This document shows, piece by piece, positions 33,601 through 43,587 of a stretch of DNA of 64,000 nt (positions within the stretch are counted from its first letter, which is position 1; the number at the start of each line of letters is the position of its first letter). The position numbers were made by a program, and so were the translations under genes. Below the pieces are notes generated by a model. That model saw nothing but the letters and a program-made list of their open reading frames with translations, had not been told where the DNA came from and ran no database searches. Where the stretch lies: positions 4,800,083-4,864,082 of the forward strand of contig CM026429.1 in the NCBI GenBank assembly GCA_014871385.1, in the 5' to 3' direction. This DNA comes from Ceratodon purpureus. Its lineage: Eukaryota > Streptophyta > Bryopsida > Pseudoditrichales > Ditrichaceae.

Positions 33601-36600
33601 GGTAAAGAAAACATCCCTCTCCACTAAATTGGACCGATACTTGGCCATTGCCAACCCAGCTAATGGCGAAGGTTTCTTAAAGGAGGTGTGTATATTTCCA
33701 ATCCTTATCATAGGTCTCCTATTTTCTTTTTTTATACCTCATATTTTTTTTGATATTTGCTAATTTTTTAGATGGTGCGTTCCAGATAAACGCAGCCTTT
33801 GGTCTCAGTTGGTATATCAAGCGTGTTTCTGCGTGCTCCTTGTTATGTTGTGTGCTCCTAGTTAATTTCCGTTTGCTTGTGATTGAGTAAGGTGACTGAT
33901 GTTTGGTTGCTGCTGCGTGCTGGATGCACGCAGCCTTGTGCTGTTTTTTAAAAATCCATTTGATCCTGTGTGCAGTTGCGTGCAACCAGCACGCAGCCAC
34001 GCATTGCTTTTTTTTTTTCAACGCCAACCACCCTCACCTCGGGTCATGGTTTGAGCTTGCTTGTTGCAAAAAAGTGGTTTCACAGTGCACCCCCGGAGGC
34101 TTCCTCGGATCCGAGGGGTGCTTGGAAGTCTTTGTCTAACTTCACTTTTTTTGTAAAAGTCCATTTGTTTCTCACGGTTGCTTGACTGCTTCTCACTGTT
34201 GTTTGCCTCGTCGTTAGATTTTGGGAGCAGCTGCGTGCATCCAGCACGCAGCGTTTGCTTGTGATTGAGTAAGGTGACTGATGTTTGGTTGCTGCTGCGT
34301 GCTGGATGCACGCAGCCTTGTGCTGTTTTTTAAAAATTCATTTGATCCTGTGTGCAGCTGCGTGCAACCAGCACGCAGCCACGCAATCCTTTTTTTTTAA
34401 AACGGTCGATGAAATGTCCGCATGCTGAAGGTTTTCTCTCTTCGACAACCACGTGCTCAAGTTTGATTTCGGAGGAATGCTTTATTTTCATCTCTGGCAG
34501 TTTTGACCTGCTCTTCGACTTTGGAGTCCCATCTATATTGAACATGAAGACATCGAACTGTGAGGTAGCCAACAGGGTGATAACGAGTTGGTCACCTTCG
34601 GCAAGGTTGTTGGAAACTACGCAAGCTTTCCATCCTCTGCTGATCACAACTTCTGGGACCACACGTTGCGGAGGACATATAGCGGACTGCAGAGATCCAC
34701 GCAGCGCAGCGCTTGTTTTCGAAGTCACCGGAGTTGCTGGATGCCTGTTACGGGGTTCAATTTTGGGGGGGGTTGTCTGAAAAAAGTGAAACTCTTTGGC
34801 ACCCCTCGAGGCTCCCTCGGATCCGAGGGGTGCTTGGACCTGTGTCACTAAGAACACTTTTTTTTGAAAAGAGCCTCAAGCACCTGGCTTGGATCTGTTT
34901 TTTTTTCCTTGCTTCAGTTTCGGAGACTCTCCTGTGATTATACTCGTCGTCATGGGGAGCTGTTGCGTGCGTCCAGCACGCAGCATTTGCTTCTTTTTGT
35001 TGATGCTGCTTGTTTTATTGAAATCTTTGTTTGCTGCTTCATGCGGGGCATAGTGAATGCTGCAGCGCGTTATTTAATTGCCTGCTGTTTTCTTTGATGC
35101 TGCGTGCTGGATGCACGCAGCCTTGGGCGTTTTTCCTGTTTTATTTTGGTGAATTTTTGAATTGATTAATTGTTTCCTTCTTAATGGAGGGTATAATACT
35201 CGCTGATTATTTCTTGCCTGCTGCTTGCAGGCTACTTGCGATGTGTATTTTGTACTCCTGCTAGAAACTTGATTAAGCTTATAGAAATGACCTTACATAT
35301 TTTCATTTCAAAGCAACTATGTCTTTGTAAGTGTGTATGTTTAAGGGGTCTATCTGACTCAAGTGAGGGTATTATTTTATGCAGATCATTCGCCATTTTG
35401 ATGTTTATCAGAGCGACGCAGAAATGACCCCAGAGAAGTTGCAACTTTTTGCAAGCGCCAAGGTTGCTCCCAAGTACAAAGAGAGATGGCTGAAGTGGTG
35501 GAACATGAGCAAGCAGAGTCGGGTGGAGTACAACTTTCCTCCAACACCAGCTTTTGATTTAGTTCTTCGAGTTTGGATTGATCAAGCAGCATTTTGGGCT
35601 GGGGTAAGCACAATCTTAATTTCTCTCATAAGTTAAATTGAAATAATGTCTTATAATGTTGCAATTGAAATTAATACCACATTCTTTCTAATATAATGGA
35701 TTCTAATATTTGTGGTTTGTTTCTTATCCCGCAGTTAGAAGAAGAGGCTAGCCTTCGTTATGCCAAGATTGTAGAGGAGGATATCATAGTTCTGAAGACA
35801 GAGGATTTACCTAATCCTGTAGATGATATTGGCTCGTGGATTGAGGCTCATTCTCTGACTCTTTGGGGGAAGGCCTTCACTGGTTTCTTTCCTAAGGCTG
35901 GCACTTTTACTAAGAAAGAGCCATTTCTCAACTAAGCAGGGGCTGAGAATGCTATGAAGAGGGTTATATTGAGGTACTTTTGGAGGGAGTTGGTAGTCAA
36001 GGGTGCCATTGATAGGAATGATATTCCACAGCGTTTTAAGAAATGGGTGGATATTTCCAGCTCTGAGTGCATTTTTACAGATTATTAGAGGAGGCATTTT
36101 CGAGCTCCACATCTTGTTCAATGTTGTTGGTACCTTGAATTGAAGGAGAATGAGAAGTGTCCTGGGGATGAGAGAGCTTTGAAGGCTAGCTGTGACAACT
36201 TGGTGCTGCAGCTTGGGGATGAGAATACCATGAATTTGGAGGAGACTGCCTCGGAGGTTGGAGATGATGCTTCTCTTTCTGAGAAGCAAAGGAAGAAACT
36301 AGCAGAGAGGAAGGCAAAGGCTGAGGCAAGGATGAAGGAGAAGGAGGACAAGAAGAAGGAGAAGGAGGATGGACTCAAGCTCAAGAGAGAATTGGCAGCA
36401 AGGAACAGGGAGCTGGCCAAGCTTGTTTTGAAGGAAGGGCCAGAGAAGATGTTGACTCATGTTGGCATTTCTCCTTCAGGAAGCAGCATGGCTGCTGCCA
36501 TAGTTCCTGTAGCTCCTCAGGTGCCTCTTTTTTCTACCCCTATGCCTTCTCAGACTATCTACACCATTCCATGCTCGCAGTTGGATGAGGTAGACACTAG

Positions 36601-38048
36601 GGTTGAGATCATCAATGACTCCCCTATGGGCATTTTGGAGCTGTTTAATGATCTATCAGAGGGGGATGAGCCTGAGGTTTGGATGAAGGTGAAGGATTGG
36701 ATCAAGGAGAATCTCGGTAGCAAGGCTAGGAATTTTGGAGGTGAAGAGGCTGAGGCTGCTGTGGACCTCATCATTTTTGATGTTCCAGAGGATTTACCAG
36801 TTCCAGGTTTAGGGCAGGATGGTGAGATTCCATTCTGGAACAAGCACCCCAAGATTTCAGCAGGGAAGAAAATGGAGTCTTCATGGATTAAGGCCCATTT
36901 TGAGTTTGCTATGCAGTTTCTGCAGGATGATGGAGCTTTGATTGTATTCTACCCTGATTCAAGGTTCATTTCAAACGAGCTTATTTCCTGGGCAGAGTGG
37001 GCTAACTTTCAGGAGGAGGCCAAGTGGTTTGCAATCAATGGCCTGCCATTGACTATTCCAGATCGTTATCCACGGGAGCACAAGACTTTTATGGTCAAGT
37101 GCTTCATCAAGATGGAGAATGCGGAGGAGGTATTCCAAGGTCTAAGTTCCAGTTTCATGATAGGGCCGAGCTTGGTGCCCAAGGCATCAAGCTCTCCACT
37201 GATGGTCACTGTACTAATTTGATTACTGCAGATACTCTGACTTATAATTCAGAGACAGGTTTGCCATTCAGAGGTCCTAGAGAGAAGACTTCTAACCTCT
37301 TGCAGGCTCTGATTGATCTCTACACTGTAGAGAATGACATTGTCATGGATCTCACAGCTTCTACAGGTATATTTTAGTCTTTCTGTTTTCTGATTGTTGT
37401 TTTTTGTATTTCTTTTTATTCTTTAATCTCATTCAATTGAGCTTCAATTTGTCTGCAGGTGCTTCCATTCGAGCATCGAAGAGTCTCCGGCGCCATGTCA
37501 TAGGCTTTGAGTATGACACCACCTTGTACAAGCAGGTGTTGCTGCCTCTTCTTCCAAGCGCGGAAGAGGTTGAGTCTGCTCCAATTCCTGTGCCTTCACC
37601 GAAGAAGAAACGTGCCATTGAATCAGATGATGAGCCTGAGAGGAAGACTGCCCCCAAGCGTTCTTGTAAGTAAGTCTCTACATTCATTTGACATTTGTTT
37701 GTTTGTTTAAAAAAATTTAGTTCAATATTTATTAAACTGTGAAATGTCATGTGCAGTCGGAAGAAAGCGTTGAAGAATGACACTAGTGGCTCTATTATCT
37801 CGCGCCATCTTAGCAAGATAAAGAGTCCAGTTAGACCTTTAGAGCTTCCACATTATGCAGAGATGCAGGCTCAAGCTTATTTAGCTGCTCCTTCTCCATC
37901 TATTTCATCTGATAGAGATAGCATTTGTCGTGATGCTGAGATTTATCTTGACATAGCTGCAGAAGTTGCCAGAGTGGTATTATCTAGTGATAGCGATTCT
38001 TATGATGGTTGGATTGGTACTTGTAGCGATGACGAGATGTCTACTTGA
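30612..38048 (+). pseudogene. Transposon-encoded ParB-like domain plus beta-class DNA amino-methyltransferase-like protein
   Basis: Twelve exons with matching phases: 30612-30836, 31116-31208, 31423-31512, 31856-31942, 32058-32150, 32455-33047, 33175-33376, 33476-33685, 35385-35603, 35735-37366, 37459-37669 and 37757-38048. The start is basic (TTRGRGRRRGSG). Exon 6 has a ParB/sulfiredoxin-like fold: CRMIPMKDVREPL, a helix, then FFYVWDGNHRHIAWSDLI. Exon 10 has a Lys/Glu coiled coil (about 36290-36430). It is followed by the methyltransferase: motif IV region DLIIFDVPEDLP (canonical DPPY reads DVPE), LQDDGALIVFYPDSRF, then FRGPREKTSNLLQALIDLY and VMDLTASTGAS (SAM motif I), then GFEYDTTLYKQ. The order IV-X-I is beta class (N6-adenine/N4-cytosine type). 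Exon 10 has stops at 35935 and 36087 and a frame change near 37130. Function is unproven; DVPE suggests loss of catalysis. Confidence 0.72.
33871..35130. repeat. Hairpin-rich repeat cluster in the large intron of the ParB-methyltransferase gene
   Basis: Intron 8 (33686-35384, about 1.7 kb) is far longer than the others. It holds two direct copies of a block of about 140 bp (33871-34012 and 34253-34400, offset 382). Palindromic words of the form CTGCGTGC-TGGAT-GCACGCAG occur in either orientation near 33914, 34230, 34295, 34963 and 35099. Related CAACCAGCACGCAGC words lie near 33978 and 34365. CCTCGGATCCGAGGGG, itself a palindrome, occurs near 34102 and 34816. A nested small element seems likely; its family is not identified. 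Confidence 0.65.
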
Positions 38049-38334
38049 TCATTGCATATTTACTCTATTTTGTTATGTTTTCCCTACTTATATATTATAT
38101 GATAGCTTTGGCTTTGGATTTTATATATTGCCTTAACCTCACTTTACTCTACTTGTGTGTGAATTTCTCTACAGGCCATATGTTTTAAATTGACTTCATA
38201 CATGATTGAATCATAATGATGGTACTAATGTTTTTAGAAGTTGAACATTCCTTGGTTACAGCTTGAAGGCATCACAATAAAATGTGGTTTTCTTAATACC
38301 TTTTTCATATATTTTTCCCTACCCTATTATGCAA

Positions 38335-38422
38335 AACCCCTAGTAATTACTTCGGGTACTTGGGCACCCCTAGTAATTACTTGGGGTACTTGGGCACCCC
38401 TAGTAATTATTTCGGGTCCCCT
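38335..38422 (+). repeat. 30-bp tandem repeat, about 2.8 units
   Basis: Units begin with CCCCTAGTAATTA at 38337, 38367 and 38397 (period 30), each followed by CTTSGGGTACTTGGGCA or a shortened form. The repeat lies between the ParB-methyltransferase gene and the right end of the transposon. Confidence 0.85.
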
Positions 38423-38574
38423 ACAAACAGAAATCCCAAGTCGGTTTTAGGAGTAATTAACTCTCAGTTAGTTAATTCTGCACCTTTAAATCAGTCATCC
38501 TACACTTGGATGAAAAATTAGTCATCCCAAAAAACTAGAAGCCACATTCATCTGCAATAGCCGTTGTGTATATC

Positions 38575-38920
38575 CGTTCATCACCTAATTTTGTTTTTTT
38601 TTCTTTTTATCTTTCTTCTTTCTCTCCTATATATATTCATTCATTTTTTTTTTGTTTATTTTTTTTAGTTTAATTCCTTTTTATGTTTTATCTTTTATTT
38701 TTTTAATTTATTTTTTTGTTTATTCGTTGTTTTTTATCTTTCGTTGTTTTATTTATATTTCTTTCTTTTCTTCTTATTTTCCTTCATTTTTTTATTTTTT
38801 TCCCCTATATTCCTTTTCACTATTTATTTTTAATCCATTTTCTTTCTTTGATTTAGTTATTTTTTTCTCTTTTCTTCTTTTTTCTTTATTTTTATTTTTT
38901 CCTCTTGGTTGTCATGGCGT
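38575..38920. repeat. T-rich low-complexity stretch
   Basis: About 350 bp dominated by T runs with scattered C and A (TTTATTTTTT, TTCTTTCTTTT). It is inside the transposon. Frames here are an artefact of composition. Confidence 0.8.
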
Positions 38921-39110
38921 GGGATTGATAGGATATATGAAAAATTAATCACAATTTATTCGGATATGAATCGGGTGTAAATTTCTACATTTATCAATTT
39001 GGAAGCCATTCTTTTTAGAATATACCCTAAAACACTTTCCACGGTCACAGGTCCCGTATATGCCATGTCATGCAAAATCATCTCAAAATATCGAATAAAT
39101 AGTCAAAAAA

Positions 39111-39520
39111 TTGAAAATTTAGTGCTCACCGCTCACTGCTCACTGCTCACCGCTCACAAGATAGCATTCCAGGTTTGAAGACTATATGCAAAAGTTATGT
39201 GTGTTATAAAAAAGAAGACTAACTAAGCGCTTCACCTCAAAGTTCACATTTCCCATATGCATTGTTGGACACAACTCCACTCCACTTGTATAAAGTAGAG
39301 AGCATTCTCACCTCGTCACTCACATCTAACTTATAATCGAATGCATGAATGTTGTACATTATACAAGCTTAAGTAGCAATGTAAGAAATGAATAAAGCCG
39401 AATTTTTAAAAATTTAAATAGAAAGATGCCAAAATTTTAAATATACTATTTTTAGGTGCCGAACACTAAAATCATAAATTAATTAATTATTCGGCAAGAG
39501 AGCGCCGAAGCTGCTCTTAA
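39111..39520 (-). repeat. Right terminal/subterminal repeat of the giant transposon
   Basis: On the minus strand this reads TTAAGAGCAGCTTCGGCG at the end (39520-39503). TTCGGC/GCCGAA words follow (about 39491, 39453 and 39398). Then comes the block 39165-39111, GCTATCTTGTGAGCGG plus GAGCAGT/GAGCGGT units ending ACTAAATTTTCAA, which is inverted relative to 25720-25775. The block is 0.35 kb from this end and 0.6 kb from the left end; the difference fits the extra direct repeat at the left. Confidence 0.75.
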
Positions 39521-39969
39521 CCTACGGTAGTGATAGTGTTTGGGTCATTTTTGCCGCAAGGCAGGCCCAATGAATGGCTTGTTGTAAGTCGATTTCATTG
39601 TGGGGGTGAGCGTAGTCAATTCCTTTCCATTTATGATCAAATGCTTTCCCTAGGGAGCCAAATATTATATCTCGTGAAAATGGTGAGCAAAATTGGGTAA
39701 ATTGTGTACAGCATGTAACCGGTGATGAAAAGTAAGATTGGTGGATGTTGAATGTTACTATTAGTAAGTTTAGTATTTCAGTTGGTATTGTATATTGAGC
39801 ACATTTAGGTGGATCATTTTTTGGAATACGATATTTATATCTTTGATATAGCCACACAAATTCAGTTTCAAATGATTGAGTGGATGGCTCAAGGCGGTGT
39901 GGGGTATTTTTTGCATGTTGATATTGTTTCCATAACCATAGTAGTCTATTGTTCTTTGTAATTCTTCTA
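39521..39969 (-). mobile_element. LINE fragment upstream of the RNase H part (5'-truncated)
   Basis: On the minus strand an open frame runs from 39966: RRITKNNRLLWLWKQYQ, later FVWLYQRYKYRIPKNDPP, and on to AIHWACLAAKMTQTLSLP at the transposon junction. It is collinear with SGILISPDTNWYQNFNPYTG on the far side of the insertion (25118 downward), so both are parts of one LINE. The 5' truncation point at about 39969 abuts exactly the start of segmental duplication copy 2. Confidence 0.6.
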
Positions 39970-40700
39970 GGTTTGTAGAGAGGTTTTTTTCTTATGGAGA
40001 TGAGTAGCGGTGGTTTGAGATAGTTTGAGGGGCCAGGAATGATGACATTTGCATCCTTTTGGAAGCGTTATATAAGAATCAGATGAACCAGTAGCCACCA
40101 TTTTTAGGGTTTTTGTTCACTTTTGATGTTTCTAGCAAGTAGGTTAGTGTTTTGAGATTTGGATGTTGAATGGACATTAGAATTCGTATTAATAGTTGGA
40201 GAACTCGTTGTTGCGTTGCCTTCGCGGCGTGTGAGTTCAGGTTCTGTTCAAGCATAAGTTCCTTCTGTGAGTTTAAACGCTTGTTGTAGTAGGATTGAAG
40301 TTTTGGATTATCTAGGGGGGACACCTCTTTTCACGCATCAGGATACGCCTTGCTTACAGAGCTACGTGGTCTAAGGTCACTAATTCAATGATGCGATAGC
40401 AAATAAAAGTGGAGTATATCAGCTTCCTGGTTGTAGTAACATGCCATGGAATTTATTACTGCCCCATACAGATTGACCTATTGTTTGGTTTTAGACGCGA
40501 AGTCAATTTGACTGACTGTTTTTCATGGTTTGTGTGCATGTAATGTGGAGTATTCTTGTGTTTGAACATTATCTTAGCGCTGTCGTCTTTTGGTCCCTTT
40601 TTACATCTGGTTGGACGATGGTGGAGAGATTCCTGCACTTTCTCAGTTCTCATTGCCTGTGCAATAATCTGGGTCTTTTGCAGATTGTTCAGTACCAGCA

Positions 40701-42257
40701 ATGGCGACCGACATGTTCACCGTGTCCCATACTGTGGGACGGGTGCTATGTTGCATGTGTGGAGTGGCCATGGCACCAAACGCAGCTAACATGTGCGTGA
40801 CTTGTCTGCGCTCACAAGTGGACATCACAGAAGGTTTACAGAAGTTGGTCACTGTTCTTTACTGCCCAGAGTGCGGCCGTTACCTCCAGCCGCCTCGGAC
40901 GTGGGTGAAGGCGGAGCTCGAGTCAAAGGAGCTTCTTACCTTCTGCATTAAAAGGTTGAAGAATATCAACAAAGTCCGACTGGTCGATGCAGGATTCATT
41001 TGGACAGAGCCTCACTCGAAGCGGCTCAAGGTGAAGCTGAAGATTCAGAAAGAGGTTATCAATGGTGCAATTCTGGAGCAAGCATACATAGTGGATTACA
41101 CAGTGGAGGATCACATGTGTGAGAAATGTTCGCGTGTGGCTGCGAATCCTGATCAGTGGATCGCCTGCGTGCAAGTGAGGCAAAAGGTTGAGCATAAGAG
41201 GACCTTCTTTTTCTTGGAACAGCTGATTATCAAACACAATGCTGCCGGAGCCGCAGTAAACATCAAGCAAATTCACGATGGGATGGACTTCTATTTCGCA
41301 AACAAGAGTCATGGCTTGAAACTCCTTGATTTTCTATCAAACGTTGTTCCCATCAGGAGCAGGCATGACAAGCAGCTAGTGTCTCACGACACGAAATCCA
41401 ACACGTACAATTACAGATTTACCATGTCTGTGGAGATATGTCCAGTGTGCAAGGATGACCTTATATGTTTGCCTCAGAAGGTGGCAACCAGTCTAGGCAA
41501 CATCGGACCTCTGGTTTTATGCATGCAGGTCTCCAACACACTGCTACTACTGGATCCGCAGACGTTGCGAACTGCGTACATGGATGCCAATCAGTACTGG
41601 AGAACAGGGTTCAGACCTCTCCTTCACGCCAAGCAACTTGTAGAGTACATCGTATTAGACATTGAAACTGAGCCAGGTGTGTCCTCTCGTGCTGGGCGGT
41701 ACTCATTAGCAGAAGTGCAGGTGGCAAGAAAAGCCGATTTTGGGAAGAACGATACTACTTTTACGGCACGCACACATCTAGGTCATCTCTTGAACGTTGG
41801 AGACTATGCTTTGGGTTATGATGTATACGCCGCCAACCCTAATGATCCAGAATTGGAGAAGTACCGTAATTTGGATCTTCCAGACGTGGTTCTTGTTAAG
41901 AAGAGTTACGAGGAGAAGCGGGCTAGGAGACGTGGAAAGCCAAGACCATGGAAGCTCAAAGCATTGGACATGGAGATCGATCCCAGTGCTCTCAGGCAAG
42001 ACCCGGAGAAGGCAGTTGGGGAGTACGAGAAGTTTTTGGAAGAACTTGAAGAGGATCCGGAAATGCGTGCTAAGATTGCTCTCTACCGAGATGCTCAATA
42101 CAGGGCACAATCAGAAACGGCTTCCATGATTGACGGAGAGGGCGATGAGCCTCCTTCAGTGCCGCTCGAGGAGTTGTTAGCGGATCTTCGGATTGACCAC
42201 GAAAGTGCTGGCGACGCGTCTGAGGCTCCTGAAGATGAAGAAATGGACGACGCTTAG
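40701..42257 (+). CDS. NMD3: 60S ribosomal export adaptor NMD3, copy 2
   Basis: Single-exon frame of 518 codons encoding the same protein as copy 1, with the same zinc cysteines (CCMCG, CVTC, CPECGR) and acidic tail. I counted about 22 base differences from copy 1, all synonymous and all before 41862. The rest of the gene and the first 319 bases of 3' flank are identical. The homologous leader exon and promoter (equivalent of about 1560-2178) are missing. The DNA immediately upstream is the LINE fragment and then the giant transposon. If expressed, this copy must use a new promoter. Complete protein conservation suggests that it is functional, or that conversion keeps correcting it. Confidence 0.92.
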   Translation: MATDMFTVSHTVGRVLCCMCGVAMAPNAANMCVTCLRSQVDITEGLQKLVTVLYCPECGRYLQPPRTWVKAELESKELLTFCIKRLKNINKVRLVDAGFIWTEPHSKRLKVKLKIQKEVINGAILEQAYIVDYTVEDHMCEKCSRVAANPDQWIACVQVRQKVEHKRTFFFLEQLIIKHNAAGAAVNIKQIHDGMDFYFANKSHGLKLLDFLSNVVPIRSRHDKQLVSHDTKSNTYNYRFTMSVEICPVCKDDLICLPQKVATSLGNIGPLVLCMQVSNTLLLLDPQTLRTAYMDANQYWRTGFRPLLHAKQLVEYIVLDIETEPGVSSRAGRYSLAEVQVARKADFGKNDTTFTARTHLGHLLNVGDYALGYDVYAANPNDPELEKYRNLDLPDVVLVKKSYEEKRARRRGKPRPWKLKALDMEIDPSALRQDPEKAVGEYEKFLEELEEDPEMRAKIALYRDAQYRAQSETASMIDGEGDEPPSVPLEELLADLRIDHESAGDASEAPEDEEMDDA

Positions 42258-42951
42258 TAATGTGCAGTCACCATCCTTTAAACCCAAAATGTTTTTGCAC
42301 CAATTTAGTGATGAATGTGTTCAAGTCCCAGGTGACATCAAACAGAGGATATGCTCACTATGTACTATCCAACTCGGGAGGTCGAGTCTTAGGGGCCCGC
42401 TGCTGCTCTATTGTGAGGCGTGAGCATCTTTGACATGTGATCCACATCAACTTACCATCATAGGATTCGATTTGTATACCAGAGGTTAGGGACAGGCTTT
42501 CTTCACCGGTGCATACTAACACAATCAACACAATGTAACTTGCAGAAAGAGACGAGTGTGCGTGTTTTGATTGGTTCAATAGATTACATAGTGGAATTAT
42601 ATGTCAGTCGAGAACTCTGATAGGCAAGACCGAACCTTCTTGCTGTAAGCTTTTTGAGTGGCTGCAGATGAGATTGTCTTTGGGTTATACTTGATTCTGG
42701 AATCGCTGTACTCTACATATGGACTTAATTTGGAATCCTGGTCAATATGAGCTTTGCTTTAAAACCTCCTCGGAAGCTGCCATGACAACCATATCTTGCT
42801 GCATCGATTTACTTCACAATGCTAGGCAATCTTGCTGCTCTGATGTAGTTGAGTACTGCCTTGTGCTTTAAGCGTTCACGTTGCAGAAGTTATCTTGTGC
42901 GCTTCAGATATGCAGTACGCTTGTAGTGTTCATTCAACATTCACCATCACC
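42258..42951 (+). other. NMD3 copy 2 3' UTR and spacer
   Basis: Identical to copy 1 up to 42576, then diverging at scattered sites. No other gene seen. Confidence 0.45.
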
Positions 42952-43085
42952 AAGGTACATTTTAGTCATTCAACAAGAGGAGCATCGCCACTCCTCGACG
43001 CACCCAATGGGCAACTCGCAATCGACCGGTTGTTGCCTGTTGTTGCCGACACGCCTCGCCTCGCCTCTCAGATGTTCTGTACAGT
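42952..43085 (-). pseudogene. Fragment of the dynein heavy chain terminal exon (copy 2)
   Basis: Counterpart of 5184-5310. It carries the dynein stop codon and its 3' flank (CAAGGTACATTTTAGTC), the HWVRRGVAM-coding segment and the RTSERRG-coding word with a CGCCT expansion. It has a small extra segment at its far side relative to copy 1. Non-functional. Confidence 0.78.
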
Positions 43086-43587
43086 CAGGTACACTTCATT
43101 TACCAATTCTAGTCGCAGCCACAGTCATAGTGGAAAAAACTGGAAAATTTTGGAAGGTAAGAACTTGCTCAAAAATTGATGGATTTTGGAATTCCAAATT
43201 GCATTGGAATGCCAGTGAGGTGTACTTCAATATCACAAAAAAATATACATATAAACTCGAAAATTAAATAAGCATTTGTGTTTTCCTTGTACACTATCTA
43301 TCACCTAGTATTCCCAACCCCTAATTGAAATGACTGCTTTATTTAATTGGGCACAGTTGAAATGAGGCGTTTCAACCGCTCCAAGGGACTTCATCCCATA
43401 CTTTATAACAATTCTTGCTTGTTTATTGGCATTTATTGTCATTGTCCAAGTTTTATGTCCACAGTAAACGATACCAAACATCGCAAATCTCTACGAATCC
43501 TGCTGAAGGATGGCTGAATTCATTTTGAAAACACTTCACCATAACCGCTACAATCGGCTGCTGTTGTTCTGTTTGCGACATCGGTCG
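43086..43587. other. Spacer between dynein fragment and LecRLK copy 2
   Basis: AT-rich sequence homologous to 5311-5810 with small indels. No gene recognised. Confidence 0.35.

Larger units (their letters stand above)
25121..39520. mobile_element. Giant (about 14.4 kb) DNA transposon carrying a SWIM transposase and a ParB-methyltransferase gene
   Basis: The left end TTAAGAGCAGGTTCGGCG (25121-25138) is inverted at the right end (39503-39520) with one mismatch. The LINE frame resumes on both sides, which supports an insertion of about 14,392 bp. TTAA flanks both ends as a possible 4-bp target duplication. The flanking LINE words CCGGAGG and CCTACGG are also quasi-palindromic, so a decayed 7-9 bp duplication cannot be excluded. 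Long subterminal regions share inverted blocks (see the end features). Inside are two divergent genes: a transposase (minus, 26290-29867) and a ParB-methyltransferase gene (plus, 30612-38048). The transposase resembles MULE-type DDE enzymes with a SWIM finger; the superfamily is not assigned. Both genes carry in-frame stops, so this copy looks non-autonomous now. Confidence 0.8.

Noticed and set aside
38652-38948. 98-codon frame rich in Phe, Ile and Ser as a membrane protein
   Set aside because: Product of a T-rich low-complexity tract; no start context or splice link.
25121-39520. A piggyBac element because of the TTAA flanks
   Set aside because: The transposase has MULE-like motifs and a SWIM finger, not piggyBac domains, and the palindromic flank makes the TTAA call uncertain.
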